Assembly (NCBI GenBank): GCA_001899315.1
Contig: MOYA01000001.1
Span: 2,146,599 to 2,210,598 of the forward strand
Origin: Candidatus Obscuribacter phosphatis
Lineage (GTDB): Bacteria; Cyanobacteriota; Vampirovibrionia; Obscuribacterales; Obscuribacteraceae
DNA: 64,000 nt
Direction of reading: 5' to 3'
A model generated the notes under the pieces. It saw only the letters and a program-made list of their open reading frames with translations. It did not search any database and was not told where the DNA came from. This document shows positions 26,677 to 36,500 of the stretch, one piece after another. The position numbers and the translations under genes are program-made. The stretch's first letter is position 1, and every line of letters starts with the position of its first letter.

Positions 26677-28434
26677 TCAGGAGTTTTGCCGAACGATCTC
26701 ATAGAAAACCACACCAGCAGCCACTGAAGCATTCAATGATTGAACACTGCCTTGCATCGGGATTTTCAAGAGCATATCGCAGTGCTCTGCCACCAACCGA
26801 CTGATGCCATCAGACTCTGAACCAATAACTAGAGCCAGAGGTCGCTTGAGATCACTCTTGTAAAGCGACTCGCCCTCAAGACTGGTACCGGCTACCCAGA
26901 AGCCCCTGTCTTTGAGCTTTTCAAGCGTAGAGACAATATTGGTCACGCGCACCACGGTCATGCTAGCCAGCGCACCGGCACTTACTTTGGCAACGGTGGC
27001 GGTCAAACCGGCAGATCTTCTCTGAGGCAAAAGAATCGCTTTCACGCCGGCAGCATCAGCGCTGCGAATGATGGCTCCGATATTGTGAGGATCTTCTATC
27101 CCATCAAGAATTGCGATGACATAGCCGTCCATCGAACGACCGGCTTCTTCGCTTTCTTTCTTTGCAGCGTCAAGTCTGTCCAAGAAATCGGGCAGCTCTA
27201 CAAATTCGCTTGCCGCCAACTGCGCGACCACACCTTGATGGCGGTCACGATCGCCAATTAGAGTCGACAACTTGACCTTATCGCAAACCACAGTAGGAAT
27301 GCCATTCTCTTTTGCCAAAGCATTGATTTTGTCGATTCGCTTGTCGGCATCTATATCTTTAGCGATAAAGATCTTATTGACCGGAGCCTCACCTCGCTCA
27401 AGAAAAGCGACTACAGAATTTCTGCCGTAGATGAACTCGGCATCAACCTGAGCCTGGGTCTCAGCATCGAATGAAGGTAACTCGGTAACTGAATGACTGC
27501 CGTATCTACCGACCCTTGTTCTTTCAGGCGGAGCTTCTTCATCAAGGTTAGCCAGATCGGCGGCTGCACTTCCTGGACCGTCAAAGCGCCGCGGTCTGCG
27601 ATCGTCAAAATCTCTCGGTCTTCTATCTCTGGGGCTATCCGAATCTTCAAAACGTTTACGCGGTCTGTCTCCCGCTTCTCCATATGTTCTCCGCGGTCTG
27701 TCGCCCGAATCTTCAGAAGGTCTCCGCGGTCTGTCGCCCGCTTCGCCATAAGTCCGACGCGGCTTGTCTCCGGAGTCTTCAAAACGTTTACGCGGTCTGT
27801 CGCCCGCTTCTCCATATGTTCTCCGCGGTCTGTCGCCCGAATCTTCATAAGGTCTCCGCGGTCTGTCACCCGCTTCGCCATAAGTCCGACGCGGCTTGTC
27901 TCCAGAGTCTTCAAAACGTTTACGCGGTCTGTCTCCCGCTTCGCCATATGTTCTCCGCGGTCTATCGCCCGAATCTTCATAAGGTCTCCGCGGTCTATCG
28001 CCCGCTTCGCCATAAGTCCGACGCGGCTTGTCTCCAGAGTCTTCAAAACGTTTACGCGGCTTATCCCCAGACTCTTCAAAGCGCTTACGCGGTCTGTCGC
28101 CCGAATCTTCATAAGGTCTCCGCGGTCTGTCGCCCGCTTCGCCATAAGCCCGACGCGGCTTGTCTCCAGAGTCTTCAAAACGTTTACGCGGCTTATCCCC
28201 AGACTCTTCAAAGCGCTTACGCGGCTTGTCTCCAGAGTCTTCAAAACGTTTACGCGGCTTATCCCCAGACTCTTCAAAGCGCTTACGCGGCTTATCCCCA
28301 GAGTCTTCAAAACGCTTACGAGGCTTTCTGTCATCAGCCCCTGCTTTCTTTCCGCCGAAAGAACGTCCTTTTCCTTGGCCCGGCCTTGATTTGGAGCTTC
28401 CTCCACCCTGGGGGCGTTTTTTGCCGCTATTCAT
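26677..28434 (-). CDS. rlmB: 23S rRNA 2'-O-ribose methyltransferase, RlmB/SpoU type, with repetitive basic N-terminus
   Basis: The last 250 residues are a full SpoU (TrmH-type, knotted SAM-dependent) methyltransferase. They include the substrate-binding domain FIYGRNSVVAFLERGEAPVN and the three motifs ILDGIEDPHNIGAIIRSADA, LVIGSESDGISRLV and IPMQGSVQSLNASVA. RlmB methylates G2251 of 23S rRNA in E. coli; TrmH-like substrates are not excluded. Residues 37-267 are 21 tandem eleven-residue units (RPRKRFEDSGD type), unusual for RlmB, which is normally about 250 residues. The unit composition is strongly cationic and predicted disordered. It is a single gene between the tRNA operon and a plus-strand small gene. 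Confidence 0.9.
   Translation of the reverse strand: MNSGKKRPQGGGSSKSRPGQGKGRSFGGKKAGADDRKPRKRFEDSGDKPRKRFEESGDKPRKRFEDSGDKPRKRFEESGDKPRKRFEDSGDKPRRAYGEAGDRPRRPYEDSGDRPRKRFEESGDKPRKRFEDSGDKPRRTYGEAGDRPRRPYEDSGDRPRRTYGEAGDRPRKRFEDSGDKPRRTYGEAGDRPRRPYEDSGDRPRRTYGEAGDRPRKRFEDSGDKPRRTYGEAGDRPRRPSEDSGDRPRRTYGEAGDRPRKRFEDSDSPRDRRPRDFDDRRPRRFDGPGSAAADLANLDEEAPPERTRVGRYGSHSVTELPSFDAETQAQVDAEFIYGRNSVVAFLERGEAPVNKIFIAKDIDADKRIDKINALAKENGIPTVVCDKVKLSTLIGDRDRHQGVVAQLAASEFVELPDFLDRLDAAKKESEEAGRSMDGYVIAILDGIEDPHNIGAIIRSADAAGVKAILLPQRRSAGLTATVAKVSAGALASMTVVRVTNIVSTLEKLKDRGFWVAGTSLEGESLYKSDLKRPLALVIGSESDGISRLVAEHCDMLLKIPMQGSVQSLNASVAAGVVFYEIVRQNS
27634..28326 (-). repeat. 33-base minisatellite coding 21 eleven-residue units in rlmB
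   Basis: Twenty-one contiguous 33-base units encode variants of [KR]PR[KR].[FY].[ED][SA]GD. Units 10-13, 14-17 and 18-21 repeat as a 132-base higher-order block (TYGEAGD, PYEDSGD, TYGEAGD, KRFEDSGD). The array is in frame throughout, and because it lacks stops it also keeps other frames open. Confidence 0.9.
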
Positions 28435-28511
28435 CGAAATCCTTTTATATGCGGGTTACACCATAGACGACTGCATCAGAATTGATTACTTTTGCCACTA
28501 GAGGACAAATC

Positions 28512-28730
28512 ATGCTATTCGACGTACTCTTCTTCGGCTTTCCCCTGGTTCTGTGCATCTGCATGGGCGCACACGCTATACGTGAGGCAGATAGACGCTT
28601 CTGGATGCCGGCCTTCTCGTTCTTTTCCTACTGCCTCTTCTACCTGGCCGGGGGCAGAGACGTAATACTATATCTCACTTGCTGCCTCTGCATGATGGGA
28701 GGATGGGCAAGCTTCGGCTTTGGCCTTTAA
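28512..28730 (+). CDS. Small hydrophobic membrane protein
   Basis: The 72-residue product is almost entirely hydrophobic, with two or three membrane segments (VLFFGFPLVLCICMG, FWMPAFSFFSYCLFYLAGG, VILYLTCCLCMMGGWASF) and five cysteines. The start ATG at 28512 has AGAGG upstream at good spacing; an earlier ATG at 28482 is less likely. I do not recognise it. It converges with the HTH gene. Confidence 0.55.
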   Translation: MLFDVLFFGFPLVLCICMGAHAIREADRRFWMPAFSFFSYCLFYLAGGRDVILYLTCCLCMMGGWASFGFGL

Positions 28731-28739
28731 TATTCGTAA

Positions 28740-28988
28740 TCACTGTTTCTTGCGAGTGGCCGGCGTGGCAACGGTGGAGTGCCGATTCTGTTGGGCTTCT
28801 GCCAAAGAACGCATGGCTATATTATGCTTTTTGAGCCACCGAGAAATAGTATTTGGATCGCACCATTTATTCTCAGTCTCTCGGTAAATTTTGGCAATCT
28901 CCACCGTGCTGAGCTTCTCCTTGACGTATTTCTGCACAAGCCAGTCTTTATCTTGATATAAGGTCTTGGTTCTTAATGTCTTGCCCAC
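28740..28988 (-). CDS. Small helix-turn-helix protein
   Basis: The 82-residue protein contains a Hin/recombinase-like HTH at about residues 25-57 (STVEIAKIYRE, then PNTISRWLKKHNIAMRS) and a basic tail. Such modules occur alone or in homing-endonuclease and transposase fragments. No nuclease part is present. Translation likely starts at GTG 28988 with GAGGGG eight bases upstream. Function is unknown; it is divergent from selA. Confidence 0.6.
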   Translation of the reverse strand: MGKTLRTKTLYQDKDWLVQKYVKEKLSTVEIAKIYRETENKWCDPNTISRWLKKHNIAMRSLAEAQQNRHSTVATPATRKKQ

Positions 28989-29164
28989 AAGCGTCGCCCC
29001 TCAGCTCATCGAAATAATAGAAACGGCAAATCTATTACTAAATCCAGTAATAAAACCCGGTCGAATCATTTACTACATACTCTAATTGTGGTTCTTTCAA
29101 ACGCTTCTGACAAGGGGCGGAGTATTATTTAAGGAGAAAAGCCACTTTAATTATTCGGTGCAAA

Positions 29165-30622
29165 GTGTCAAAACCAGAAAGCCAAGCCAATAAGCTCTCT
29201 CAAGAGAAAACTTTCAGACCCCCGCAGATAGATCTTATTTTGAGACAAAAAGCCCTGGCCGAGCCTCTGCAAAGCTTTAGACGCTCTGTCGTGAAAGAAC
29301 TGGTTAAGGAGTCAATCAAGGCGCTAGCACAAAGCCACTCAGGGGCTCTAGCTGAACTCAGCCAAGAAGAATTAGCCATTAAGTTGGCCGAAGACAGCGC
29401 TGAAAAGTTGAAGGAAACTATGGACTCGCTGGGCATTAGAGAGGTGATCAATGCCACCGGCGTGCTTTTGAGCACCAATCTGGGACGAGCACCGTTGCCC
29501 GAATTTGCCGCTCACAATCTTTATAGAGCCGTTAGAAGATACTCCAACCTAGAATTCGACCTAGAAGAAGGTGAAAGAGGAGAGCGGACCAAGGGCATAA
29601 CGCGACTGATAAAACTAATCACCGGTGCCGAAGCCGCTATTGTAGTGAACAACAATGCTTCTGCCGTCATGCTTGCCGTAAGAGCGCTGGCCCTCGATAA
29701 AGAAGTCTTGGTCTCGCGGGGTGAACTAATAGAAATTGGCGGCAGTTTCAGACTGCCCGATGTCATCGAAGCCTCAGGCGGACAGCTAAAAGAAGTCGGT
29801 GCCACAAACAAGACCCGCATTCAAGATTTCGAAAGAGTTCTGCAAAAAGACAATAATGTTGGCATGCTTTTGAAATGCCATCAATCTAATTTCCAGATCA
29901 TTGGATTCACTGAAGAAGCCAGTCTTACCGAAATGATAAGCCTGGGCAAAAAGCACGACAAACCAGTGGTTTATGATTTGGGCGGCGGCTCTTTCGTTGA
30001 TCTGTCAAACTTTGGACTGAAGAAAGAACCAACAGTAGAAGAGACATTAGAGGCGGGAGTCGACTTGGTGCTCTTCTCAGGCGACAAACTCTTGGGTGGA
30101 CCGCAAGCTGGAATAATTGCCGGCAAGGCCAGGCTGGTGGAAAAGCTGAGAAAGTGTCCTATTTACAGAGCTTTGAGAGCCGACAAAGTAGTCATCTCTC
30201 TGGTGGAAGCCGCTCTCAGTCAATACCTGCTAAACAAGGGCTTTGAGAACTTGCCGGTCTTCCAGATGGCTGGTCAAACTGTGGAGGAGCTGCGCAAGAG
30301 AGCGGCAAATATATTGGCAGAACTGGCAAGCGTAGATAATCTGCAATACCAAATAGAAGTGGGAGACAGCCTTAGCACCATGGGAGGAGGCAGCCTGCCT
30401 GGAGAGAATTTAGCGAGCGCCGGATTGAAACTGAAGTCAAAGCGCAAAGACCTGCCGGCAAAAGAAATGGCCACTATATTGAGAAAGCAGTCGCCAGCTG
30501 TGATTGGCACAGTTTCAAAAGAAGCAGTCAATATAGATTTACGTACCGTCTTTGCCGACCAAGACAAAGCGGTAATAGAGGCGCTGAAGGCACTAAACCT
30601 GAATATGTGCTATTTTGTTTAG
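29165..30622 (+). CDS. selA: L-seryl-tRNA(Sec) selenium transferase
   Basis: The 485-residue PLP enzyme converts Ser-tRNA(Sec) to Sec-tRNA(Sec) using selenophosphate. Family signatures are NATGVLLSTNLGRAPLP, RYSNLEFDLEEGERGERT, NNNASAVMLAV and the PLP lysine in LFSGDKLLGGPQAG. A GTG start (MSKPESQ) is used, with an N-terminal helical domain as in bacterial SelA. selB, selD and selC are not in the window. The next gene follows after about 50 bases. Confidence 0.95.
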   Translation: MSKPESQANKLSQEKTFRPPQIDLILRQKALAEPLQSFRRSVVKELVKESIKALAQSHSGALAELSQEELAIKLAEDSAEKLKETMDSLGIREVINATGVLLSTNLGRAPLPEFAAHNLYRAVRRYSNLEFDLEEGERGERTKGITRLIKLITGAEAAIVVNNNASAVMLAVRALALDKEVLVSRGELIEIGGSFRLPDVIEASGGQLKEVGATNKTRIQDFERVLQKDNNVGMLLKCHQSNFQIIGFTEEASLTEMISLGKKHDKPVVYDLGGGSFVDLSNFGLKKEPTVEETLEAGVDLVLFSGDKLLGGPQAGIIAGKARLVEKLRKCPIYRALRADKVVISLVEAALSQYLLNKGFENLPVFQMAGQTVEELRKRAANILAELASVDNLQYQIEVGDSLSTMGGGSLPGENLASAGLKLKSKRKDLPAKEMATILRKQSPAVIGTVSKEAVNIDLRTVFADQDKAVIEALKALNLNMCYFV

Positions 30623-30673
30623 CCCGGAATGAACCAAAGAACTCAATTCTCAAAAGCGGGCGCGAAGTTTTAA

Positions 30674-30934
30674 ATGGAAGAAAACAAAGAAATCAAAAAA
30701 CTGGAAGCCAAGCTGGATGTCTTGAGCAAAAAGCTGGATGAGCAAATGCGCATCAGCCGCAATCTCACGGCCCTCTGCACGACAGTGATCATTGGTGTCA
30801 TGTTCTTTATTTTCACCCAGACGATTCAGCATCTGCCTTCCATAATAGTTTTTCACTATATGAGCAACTTAGACGCCATAGTAAAAGAGTGGAAGCAGAC
30901 CGAAAAGGCCATGGACGCTGCCAAATCGAAATAA
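30674..30934 (+). CDS. Small coiled-coil plus TM protein
   Basis: The 86-residue protein has an N-terminal heptad-rich helix (KEIKKLEAKLDVLSKKLDEQ), one membrane helix (LCTTVIIGVMFFIFTQTI) and a charged C-terminal helix. I do not recognise the family. It follows selA closely, but the product gives no hint of a selenium role. It converges with the 756-residue coiled-coil gene. Confidence 0.6.
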   Translation: MEENKEIKKLEAKLDVLSKKLDEQMRISRNLTALCTTVIIGVMFFIFTQTIQHLPSIIVFHYMSNLDAIVKEWKQTEKAMDAAKSK

Positions 30935-30941
30935 CTCTTTG

Positions 30942-30974
30942 CCTGCTTAATCGGAAGCTTACTTCTTAAGCAGG
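30942..30974. terminator. Hairpin between convergent genes
   Basis: CCTGCTTAA (30942-30950) pairs with TTAAGCAGG (30966-30974), and GAAG/CTTC inside can extend the stem. It covers the last codons of the 756-residue gene and follows the 86-residue gene by a few bases. There is no T-run, so termination is only suggested. Confidence 0.4.
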
Positions 30975-33229
30975 GCTTGCCGTCTCTTTACTTCAGATTC
31001 AACTTCGTCGGGTGATATACCGTTCACCTGCATTGGTCCGGCACAAATCTCACGCCAAGGCGCCCCAGCCAGAGCCTGCCTGACAATCACCTCAAAGACC
31101 TGGGCTCTCACACCACTACCATGCCTGCCGGAGGCATTTGGGAGAGGGGTGGTAGGTGCAGCCACCTGAGGACGTGGGATGGCCTGAGATGACACACCAG
31201 GGGTAGTACTAGGCACAACGGGGTCTGGTGTGGGAGCCAAAGTCTGCGCAACCGAGCCCAAACCGGAAGATGCCACAGCATTGGCACCGACTGCCAGAGA
31301 ATTAGGAGCGCCAACCGCCCCCATACCAGCACCAGGCTGCGGCACAGAATTGGGCACTGAGGTTGGCATCGGATTTGGTACCGGGTTCGAGAGAGAATTA
31401 GGTGCAACTATGGCTGCCGGATTTGGTTGACTGATATTTTGGGCCGGTATCGGATTTGGTGCCGGCATATTGACATTTGTCGAGTTTTCAGCCGGCGTAA
31501 ATAGCTGTTCCCGGCTGGGTTCGGCACTGAATAAATTATTGGCAGGCTGAGCCGGCGCATCAAAGAAGCTGGTCTGCGGTTTAGGAGCTGCCAATCTTGC
31601 TGCTTCCTCCATAGCCTGCTTAGTGCTTGTCAGCTGTCTTTGCAGGTCCGCCACCATGTCTTTTGTCTGATCGCGCATCTCTTCTAATTGCGATTTTAGC
31701 TGTGTAATCTCAGAATCTTTGATTGCTATTTCAGACTGCACCTTAGCCATCTCAAGGTCTTTTTCAGCCTGAATCTTCGCCAATTCAGACTCTTTCTTTA
31801 TGAGTTCTTCATTGCGATCGCGCATCATCTCAGAAAGCTGTTCATAGCGATTGCTAAAGTCTTCCCACCGAGAATTGAGCATCTCCTGGGTTTCGACAAC
31901 TTCTTGCTCTTTAGACTGCAAAAGCTCCGAGAACTCAAGCTCTCTTTGGTCCATCCGAGCCTTGAGTTCATCATTAGCCCTGCGCAAATCATCCAGCTGC
32001 GCAATCACCGTCTCATCTGGAACATACTGAATTTCAGTCACCACATTTGGTGAAGGACCGGAGGCAGAACCGACAGAAGAAGAAGCAGAAAAAGGCGGTG
32101 CCTCAGCCGATTGCACTGCATCATAAGCAGCACGGAATAATTCACCGGTCAACTTCTGCGTACCCAACAAATCAACCAATTTGCGCAACAGGTCGGCGGC
32201 TTGCTCTGAAGGGAAAACAGCCATGTATGCGCATTTGAATGTCCATGGATCAATTAGATTTTTACTAAGCTGATCAGCCAACGAGGTGACCAGTTGCTCC
32301 GGGGTAAGAGCCGGTTCTTCTTTCTTGCCTTCATCTTTGCTGGCGATTGTAGAAACCAAAGTATCGATGGAAGGTACTAACTCGCCCACTGCCTTCATCG
32401 GTTCAAGGGCTGCCGACATCGACTCGCTCAAACTATTCAAACTCAGTCCGATTTCACCAAAAGCCTGATGCTGCACGGTCTCTGACAGATTACGCACCAA
32501 CTCAAGTTGTTCATTGGCGGCCTTAGCAATCTGAGAAAGATTGACCGAGCAAATTCCTATCTGCTGGTCCAAACTGTTCAAAAGTTCCAAGACCTGGCTG
32601 TTATCAACCTGCACAGTGACAGGAGCTGCTGCTGCCTCTTCGCTGTCTTTCTTCTCTTTCTTGCCACTCTTGTCCGACTTGTCCTTCTTATTGTCGGGCT
32701 TTGGTTCTGGTTCTGAAAACATATCGGCAGAAAGAGCAGAAGAGGAAGAAAATGCCATGGGTGAAACTTCGTCATTAACAAGATCAACTGCATCTTCAGC
32801 CGGCTCGTTAATAGATTCAGAAACAGACTCAGTTACGGATTCGGATAAAGATTGATGTGGAGCTTCGGGCACTGGAAAGTTATCAGTCAAAGGCAGATCA
32901 ATTGCGGCTCCGGCATTCTCCAAAGGGAGTGTATCTTCTAGACCGTCAACAGCGTCTCTGGCGCCAATGTCGCCGACACTGGCTTCTCTAATGTTTTCCG
33001 GGCTGTTCTCGGAGCTGTTTTCAGAGCTTTTATGATCGGCAGCGGATTCAGTCTTGCTACTTTCGAAAGGACTTGGAACATAGGGATCGGGCGGGGCTAT
33101 CTGTTTGGACAATGAACCACGCAGGCGTGCGCGCCTAGCAGCCAGAGAGCCGGCGTCCTGTTCTCCCGACTTGCCAGAAGCGATGTCTTGATTAGATCCG
33201 GCAGCGCTCCCCTTGTCCTCGCGAGCCAT
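30959..33229 (-). CDS. Large coiled-coil protein with Ser/Pro-rich linkers
   Basis: The 756-residue protein has no signal peptide (MAREDKGSAAG). It has an acidic Ser/Glu-rich N-terminal third (to about 200), then a helical region with LLNSLDQQIGICSVNLSQIA (about 215-235), a long coiled coil (about 400-530, rich in Glu/Gln/Lys heptads), a Pro/Asn/Ala-rich linker (about 545-700), and a short conserved-looking end (GVRAQVFEVIVRQALAG, then PWREICAGPMQ). I do not recognise it. The start has AAGG upstream. It is divergent from the two-ATPase operon, which suggests a structural or regulatory partner of that system. Confidence 0.75.
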   Translation of the reverse strand: MAREDKGSAAGSNQDIASGKSGEQDAGSLAARRARLRGSLSKQIAPPDPYVPSPFESSKTESAADHKSSENSSENSPENIREASVGDIGARDAVDGLEDTLPLENAGAAIDLPLTDNFPVPEAPHQSLSESVTESVSESINEPAEDAVDLVNDEVSPMAFSSSSALSADMFSEPEPKPDNKKDKSDKSGKKEKKDSEEAAAAPVTVQVDNSQVLELLNSLDQQIGICSVNLSQIAKAANEQLELVRNLSETVQHQAFGEIGLSLNSLSESMSAALEPMKAVGELVPSIDTLVSTIASKDEGKKEEPALTPEQLVTSLADQLSKNLIDPWTFKCAYMAVFPSEQAADLLRKLVDLLGTQKLTGELFRAAYDAVQSAEAPPFSASSSVGSASGPSPNVVTEIQYVPDETVIAQLDDLRRANDELKARMDQRELEFSELLQSKEQEVVETQEMLNSRWEDFSNRYEQLSEMMRDRNEELIKKESELAKIQAEKDLEMAKVQSEIAIKDSEITQLKSQLEEMRDQTKDMVADLQRQLTSTKQAMEEAARLAAPKPQTSFFDAPAQPANNLFSAEPSREQLFTPAENSTNVNMPAPNPIPAQNISQPNPAAIVAPNSLSNPVPNPMPTSVPNSVPQPGAGMGAVGAPNSLAVGANAVASSGLGSVAQTLAPTPDPVVPSTTPGVSSQAIPRPQVAAPTTPLPNASGRHGSGVRAQVFEVIVRQALAGAPWREICAGPMQVNGISPDEVESEVKRRQALLKK

Positions 33230-33570
33230 CTAGTAACCCTTCCAAGTTTCCAATGCTTACTTCATCTTATGAATATGTACCCAAGGGGCCAAAGACTTCA
33301 AACCCCCGCCCCCTGCAATTCCTAGTATATACCCGTGAGGGTCGGGCAAGGGAAGATCGCTGCCATGCTTGACAACGAGATGAGATATCTGTAACATTCG
33401 CCGTGTAGACAAGAAATTACTAGTCAGAGATTGAGTTCAGGCTCAACAAAGAACACACTAAACGGTGTCCCTGGCATGGCAAGACCAGCAGGGGACTGTC
33501 TGATATATCAAGATAATAATTAGACAGGGCGAGGTACTAATTAAGGTAGGTCCTGTTTCGGAGCTTCAAA
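33230..33570. other. Divergent intergenic region between coiled-coil gene and ATPase operon
   Basis: No gene is seen. It includes a good plus-strand promoter (33369-33397) and a ribosome-binding site (GGAG, eight bases before GTG 33571). The long untranslated stretch of about 165 bases after the promoter leaves room for leader regulation, but no specific fold is evident. Confidence 0.6.
33369..33397 (+). promoter_or_regulatory. Sigma-70-type promoter of the ATPase operon
   Basis: TTGACA (33369-33374) and TAACAT (33392-33397) are 17 bases apart, matching consensus at 6/6 and 4/6. It points to the gene starting at 33571, about 165 bases downstream. Confidence 0.6.
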
Positions 33571-36500
33571 GTGGACATCAACATCTGCCCGGCCTGCGGT
33601 GCAGTCTACAAACCGAAAAGTACAGACTGCTCCAACTGCGGAGCGGTCCAAGCGAGAGCGGCTTCCACTCTCATTTCTACGATGGCTGGGGCGGTTGCTC
33701 CCATGGTGGTGTCTGTAGCGCCTGACCGCTTGATACTGGAAAGAATTGTCACCGGACGACAATTGAACGCTCTGGCACCCAGTAATTACTTCGGCGACTC
33801 CGATTCTTACGGTACAGATGATTTTGCCGCTGAGTTTCTTGAAACCTTTGGCGGTACTTCCAGCGGCTCAGATGATGAAATGATTGCAGCCCAGCGCTCC
33901 AATCAAAGACAAGAAGAAGGACAGGCTCAAGACTTTTTCGGGTCCGAGACCAAAGTCGGCGGCGCTGCGCTGTTGGGGACTCTGGGCGGTGTAGCTGCGG
34001 CGGCAGCAAGCGGTGATTTCTTTGCCGGAGCAGCCGCAACCAATCAAGAACTGGCGGGAGTGGCCCCGGCCCGTTCGGAGAACCCGGTGGAAGTCTTTGT
34101 TCCCGAGCCAGAAGAAAGAGAAGAAGACGCTTTCGATACTCAAAATCTAAAAGCCTTAAAAATGGACCCCGAGGAAGAGCAGTCATCGGCACCGCCTGAT
34201 TTCGCCAACTTCTCACCGGCTAAAGCCGAGAATATTACCGAGAGTCCCTTTGTGGCAGAGCTCAAAGAAAAAACCAGGATAGAACAACCAGAAGCCAGCA
34301 AAATCAAAGAGCATATTGCAGAACCGGCTCCGGCTCCAGTTGCAGTACCGGCACAGAATGCTCGCCCGCAGGTGGCTGGTCCTGCAGAAAACAGACCCAG
34401 GGTCGAGAAAGCAGAAAATAGCACCTATAAAGTACCGACTCCAGCCACAGCCGAAGCCTTTGACTTTTTCCAAGCCGGCAGTGCCAACCAAGTCCGCACC
34501 AGTAGCAAGCCTCTACGTGAGTCAGCGGAAAAGGCAAGCAGCGACGATCCACATTCAAGCTTTGAAAGTCTTCTATCAAAGAGTTCCAAATCGGGAAACT
34601 ACAAGACCAGCTCGCATGATCTGAGAGAGCAGGAAGACAGCGATGACACCCACGAGAGAGAAGCTTTGAAAACTGCCAATAAGAAAGTTAAAGCGGTGGA
34701 AGCAAGCGACAGCTACTCAGATGATTCTGATGATTCCGAAGATGAAGACGATAGAGATGATGATGAGAGAAGAAGACCGACAAAGAGCAGTTCAGCCAAG
34801 TCAAAAAAGGCTCAGCCCAAGTCGGTAATCAAAAAAAATCGCCGCTCAGAATCAGATGATGACGATGACGATGACGACGATGATGAAACAGCAGAAGAAA
34901 AGGCGATTCCAGCTCGTCGTTCCTTCAGCGGTGACCCATCTTCGCTAAAGCCCACTCAAAGACCAGCCGCCAAAAAAGCAAGCCGTCCTGCCGCAGCCAG
35001 AAAGAGCCGCGGCAATGAAGACGATGACGATGATGATGACGAAAAATCGAATCTGAGAGAGAAATTTCAAGGTGGCTCATTTAGTATCGGCGGCTTCCCA
35101 GTCGACATCAAAGTGATTGCAGTAAGCCTCGGAGTGCTTGGTCTCTTTGCCTTTGCCATCTTTCACATTGTCGGCAACTTCTCTACATTGCTAAAGGCAC
35201 CGCAGACTGCAGGGACAGGGCAACCAGGCTTGGGCAACCCACTTGGCGGTTTGGTGGCGGAAGCGCCAAAAGTCTCAGGGCGCTGGGTTCTGAACGCCTT
35301 TCAGAATGGCAATAGCTATCCAAACATTATCGAGATCAGGCAAAAGGGTGCCGAGCTAGATGGCATCGGTGTCGACCAAAAGGTCGGTCGTTTTTCGCTG
35401 AAGGGCAACCTGACCATGGAAAACGGTCAGCCGGTAATGCAGTTCAAGAAACAATTCTTAGATGCAAACAAAAGACCGCTTGGACCACCTATATTTTTTA
35501 GAGGGCAGCTCTTTCTAGAGCGCATCCCTTTGACTGCCGCCGGTCAGTGGCAATTCAAAAAGGTATCGCCAAGAGGACGTTTCGGTCTTAATCGCCAAGA
35601 ACCACAAATGGTGAACGGTGAATGGCAAGCGATGCTGCAGAAGCCAATCGAGCCTGAACAAGGCGGTACGATATCGCAACTGCCTTCAATGGGAATTGGC
35701 GGAAGCGGTAGTGGTGCAGCCCCTGAGGACGGCGGCAAATTCAACATCATCACCTTTATGATGAAGAACGGCTTGATTGTAGCGATAGGCGCTGGGATAG
35801 CCTTCATCACTGGCACCTTCACTCTATTTGGACCCAACGGTCTGATCAATATTTGGAACAAGCAACAATACATTCCCAGTCAGGTCAAGGCTCAGCACAA
35901 TAAAATAAAAGCTCAGCTTGCCAAACCAGTCAAAAAGGGCAGTCTCCCCTTGGGACAGAGAGTGGAGTGGAAGTGGTGGTTCCCCATGCCATGGGTGGTG
36001 AAAGATTTAGCCATTCCGCCGGATTTGCGCAAGGTCAACCCGCACGTATTGATCTTGGGTCAAGGCGGCAAAGGCAAATCGAGACTGGTGGCAAAAATGC
36101 TCGCCACCGACATAGAAGCAGAAGATCGCGCTGTGGTAGTGGTCGACTCAGATGGTTCGCTGGTCGATTTGATGATAGCCTGGATTTCGGCTCATCCAAG
36201 AGGACGAGAGATGGCTAAGCGGGTCATTCTAATTGACCCCACCTACAAGAAAGGCGGCTTTGCCTACAACCCACTCAATCTGCCTGACATGGGCGATTTG
36301 CAGACAGCGGCAGCTTCAATAGTCGACGGCTTCAAAGCCATCTATACAGAGCCGCCTGGTTCTCAAAGCCAATGGAACGCACAGACCGCCGACATTCTCA
36401 GAAACGCCATTCTCTTACTTATAGGCAACAATAAGACACTAATCGACCTGCCTACTTTGTTGAACGAAAACGACTTCCGCGATGTACTGTTGGAAAATAT

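Noticed and set aside
27411-28466. Long open frames overlapping rlmB's repeat array in other phases and on the plus strand
   Set aside because: The 33-base repeat lacks stops in several frames; these products mirror the array and end at its edges.
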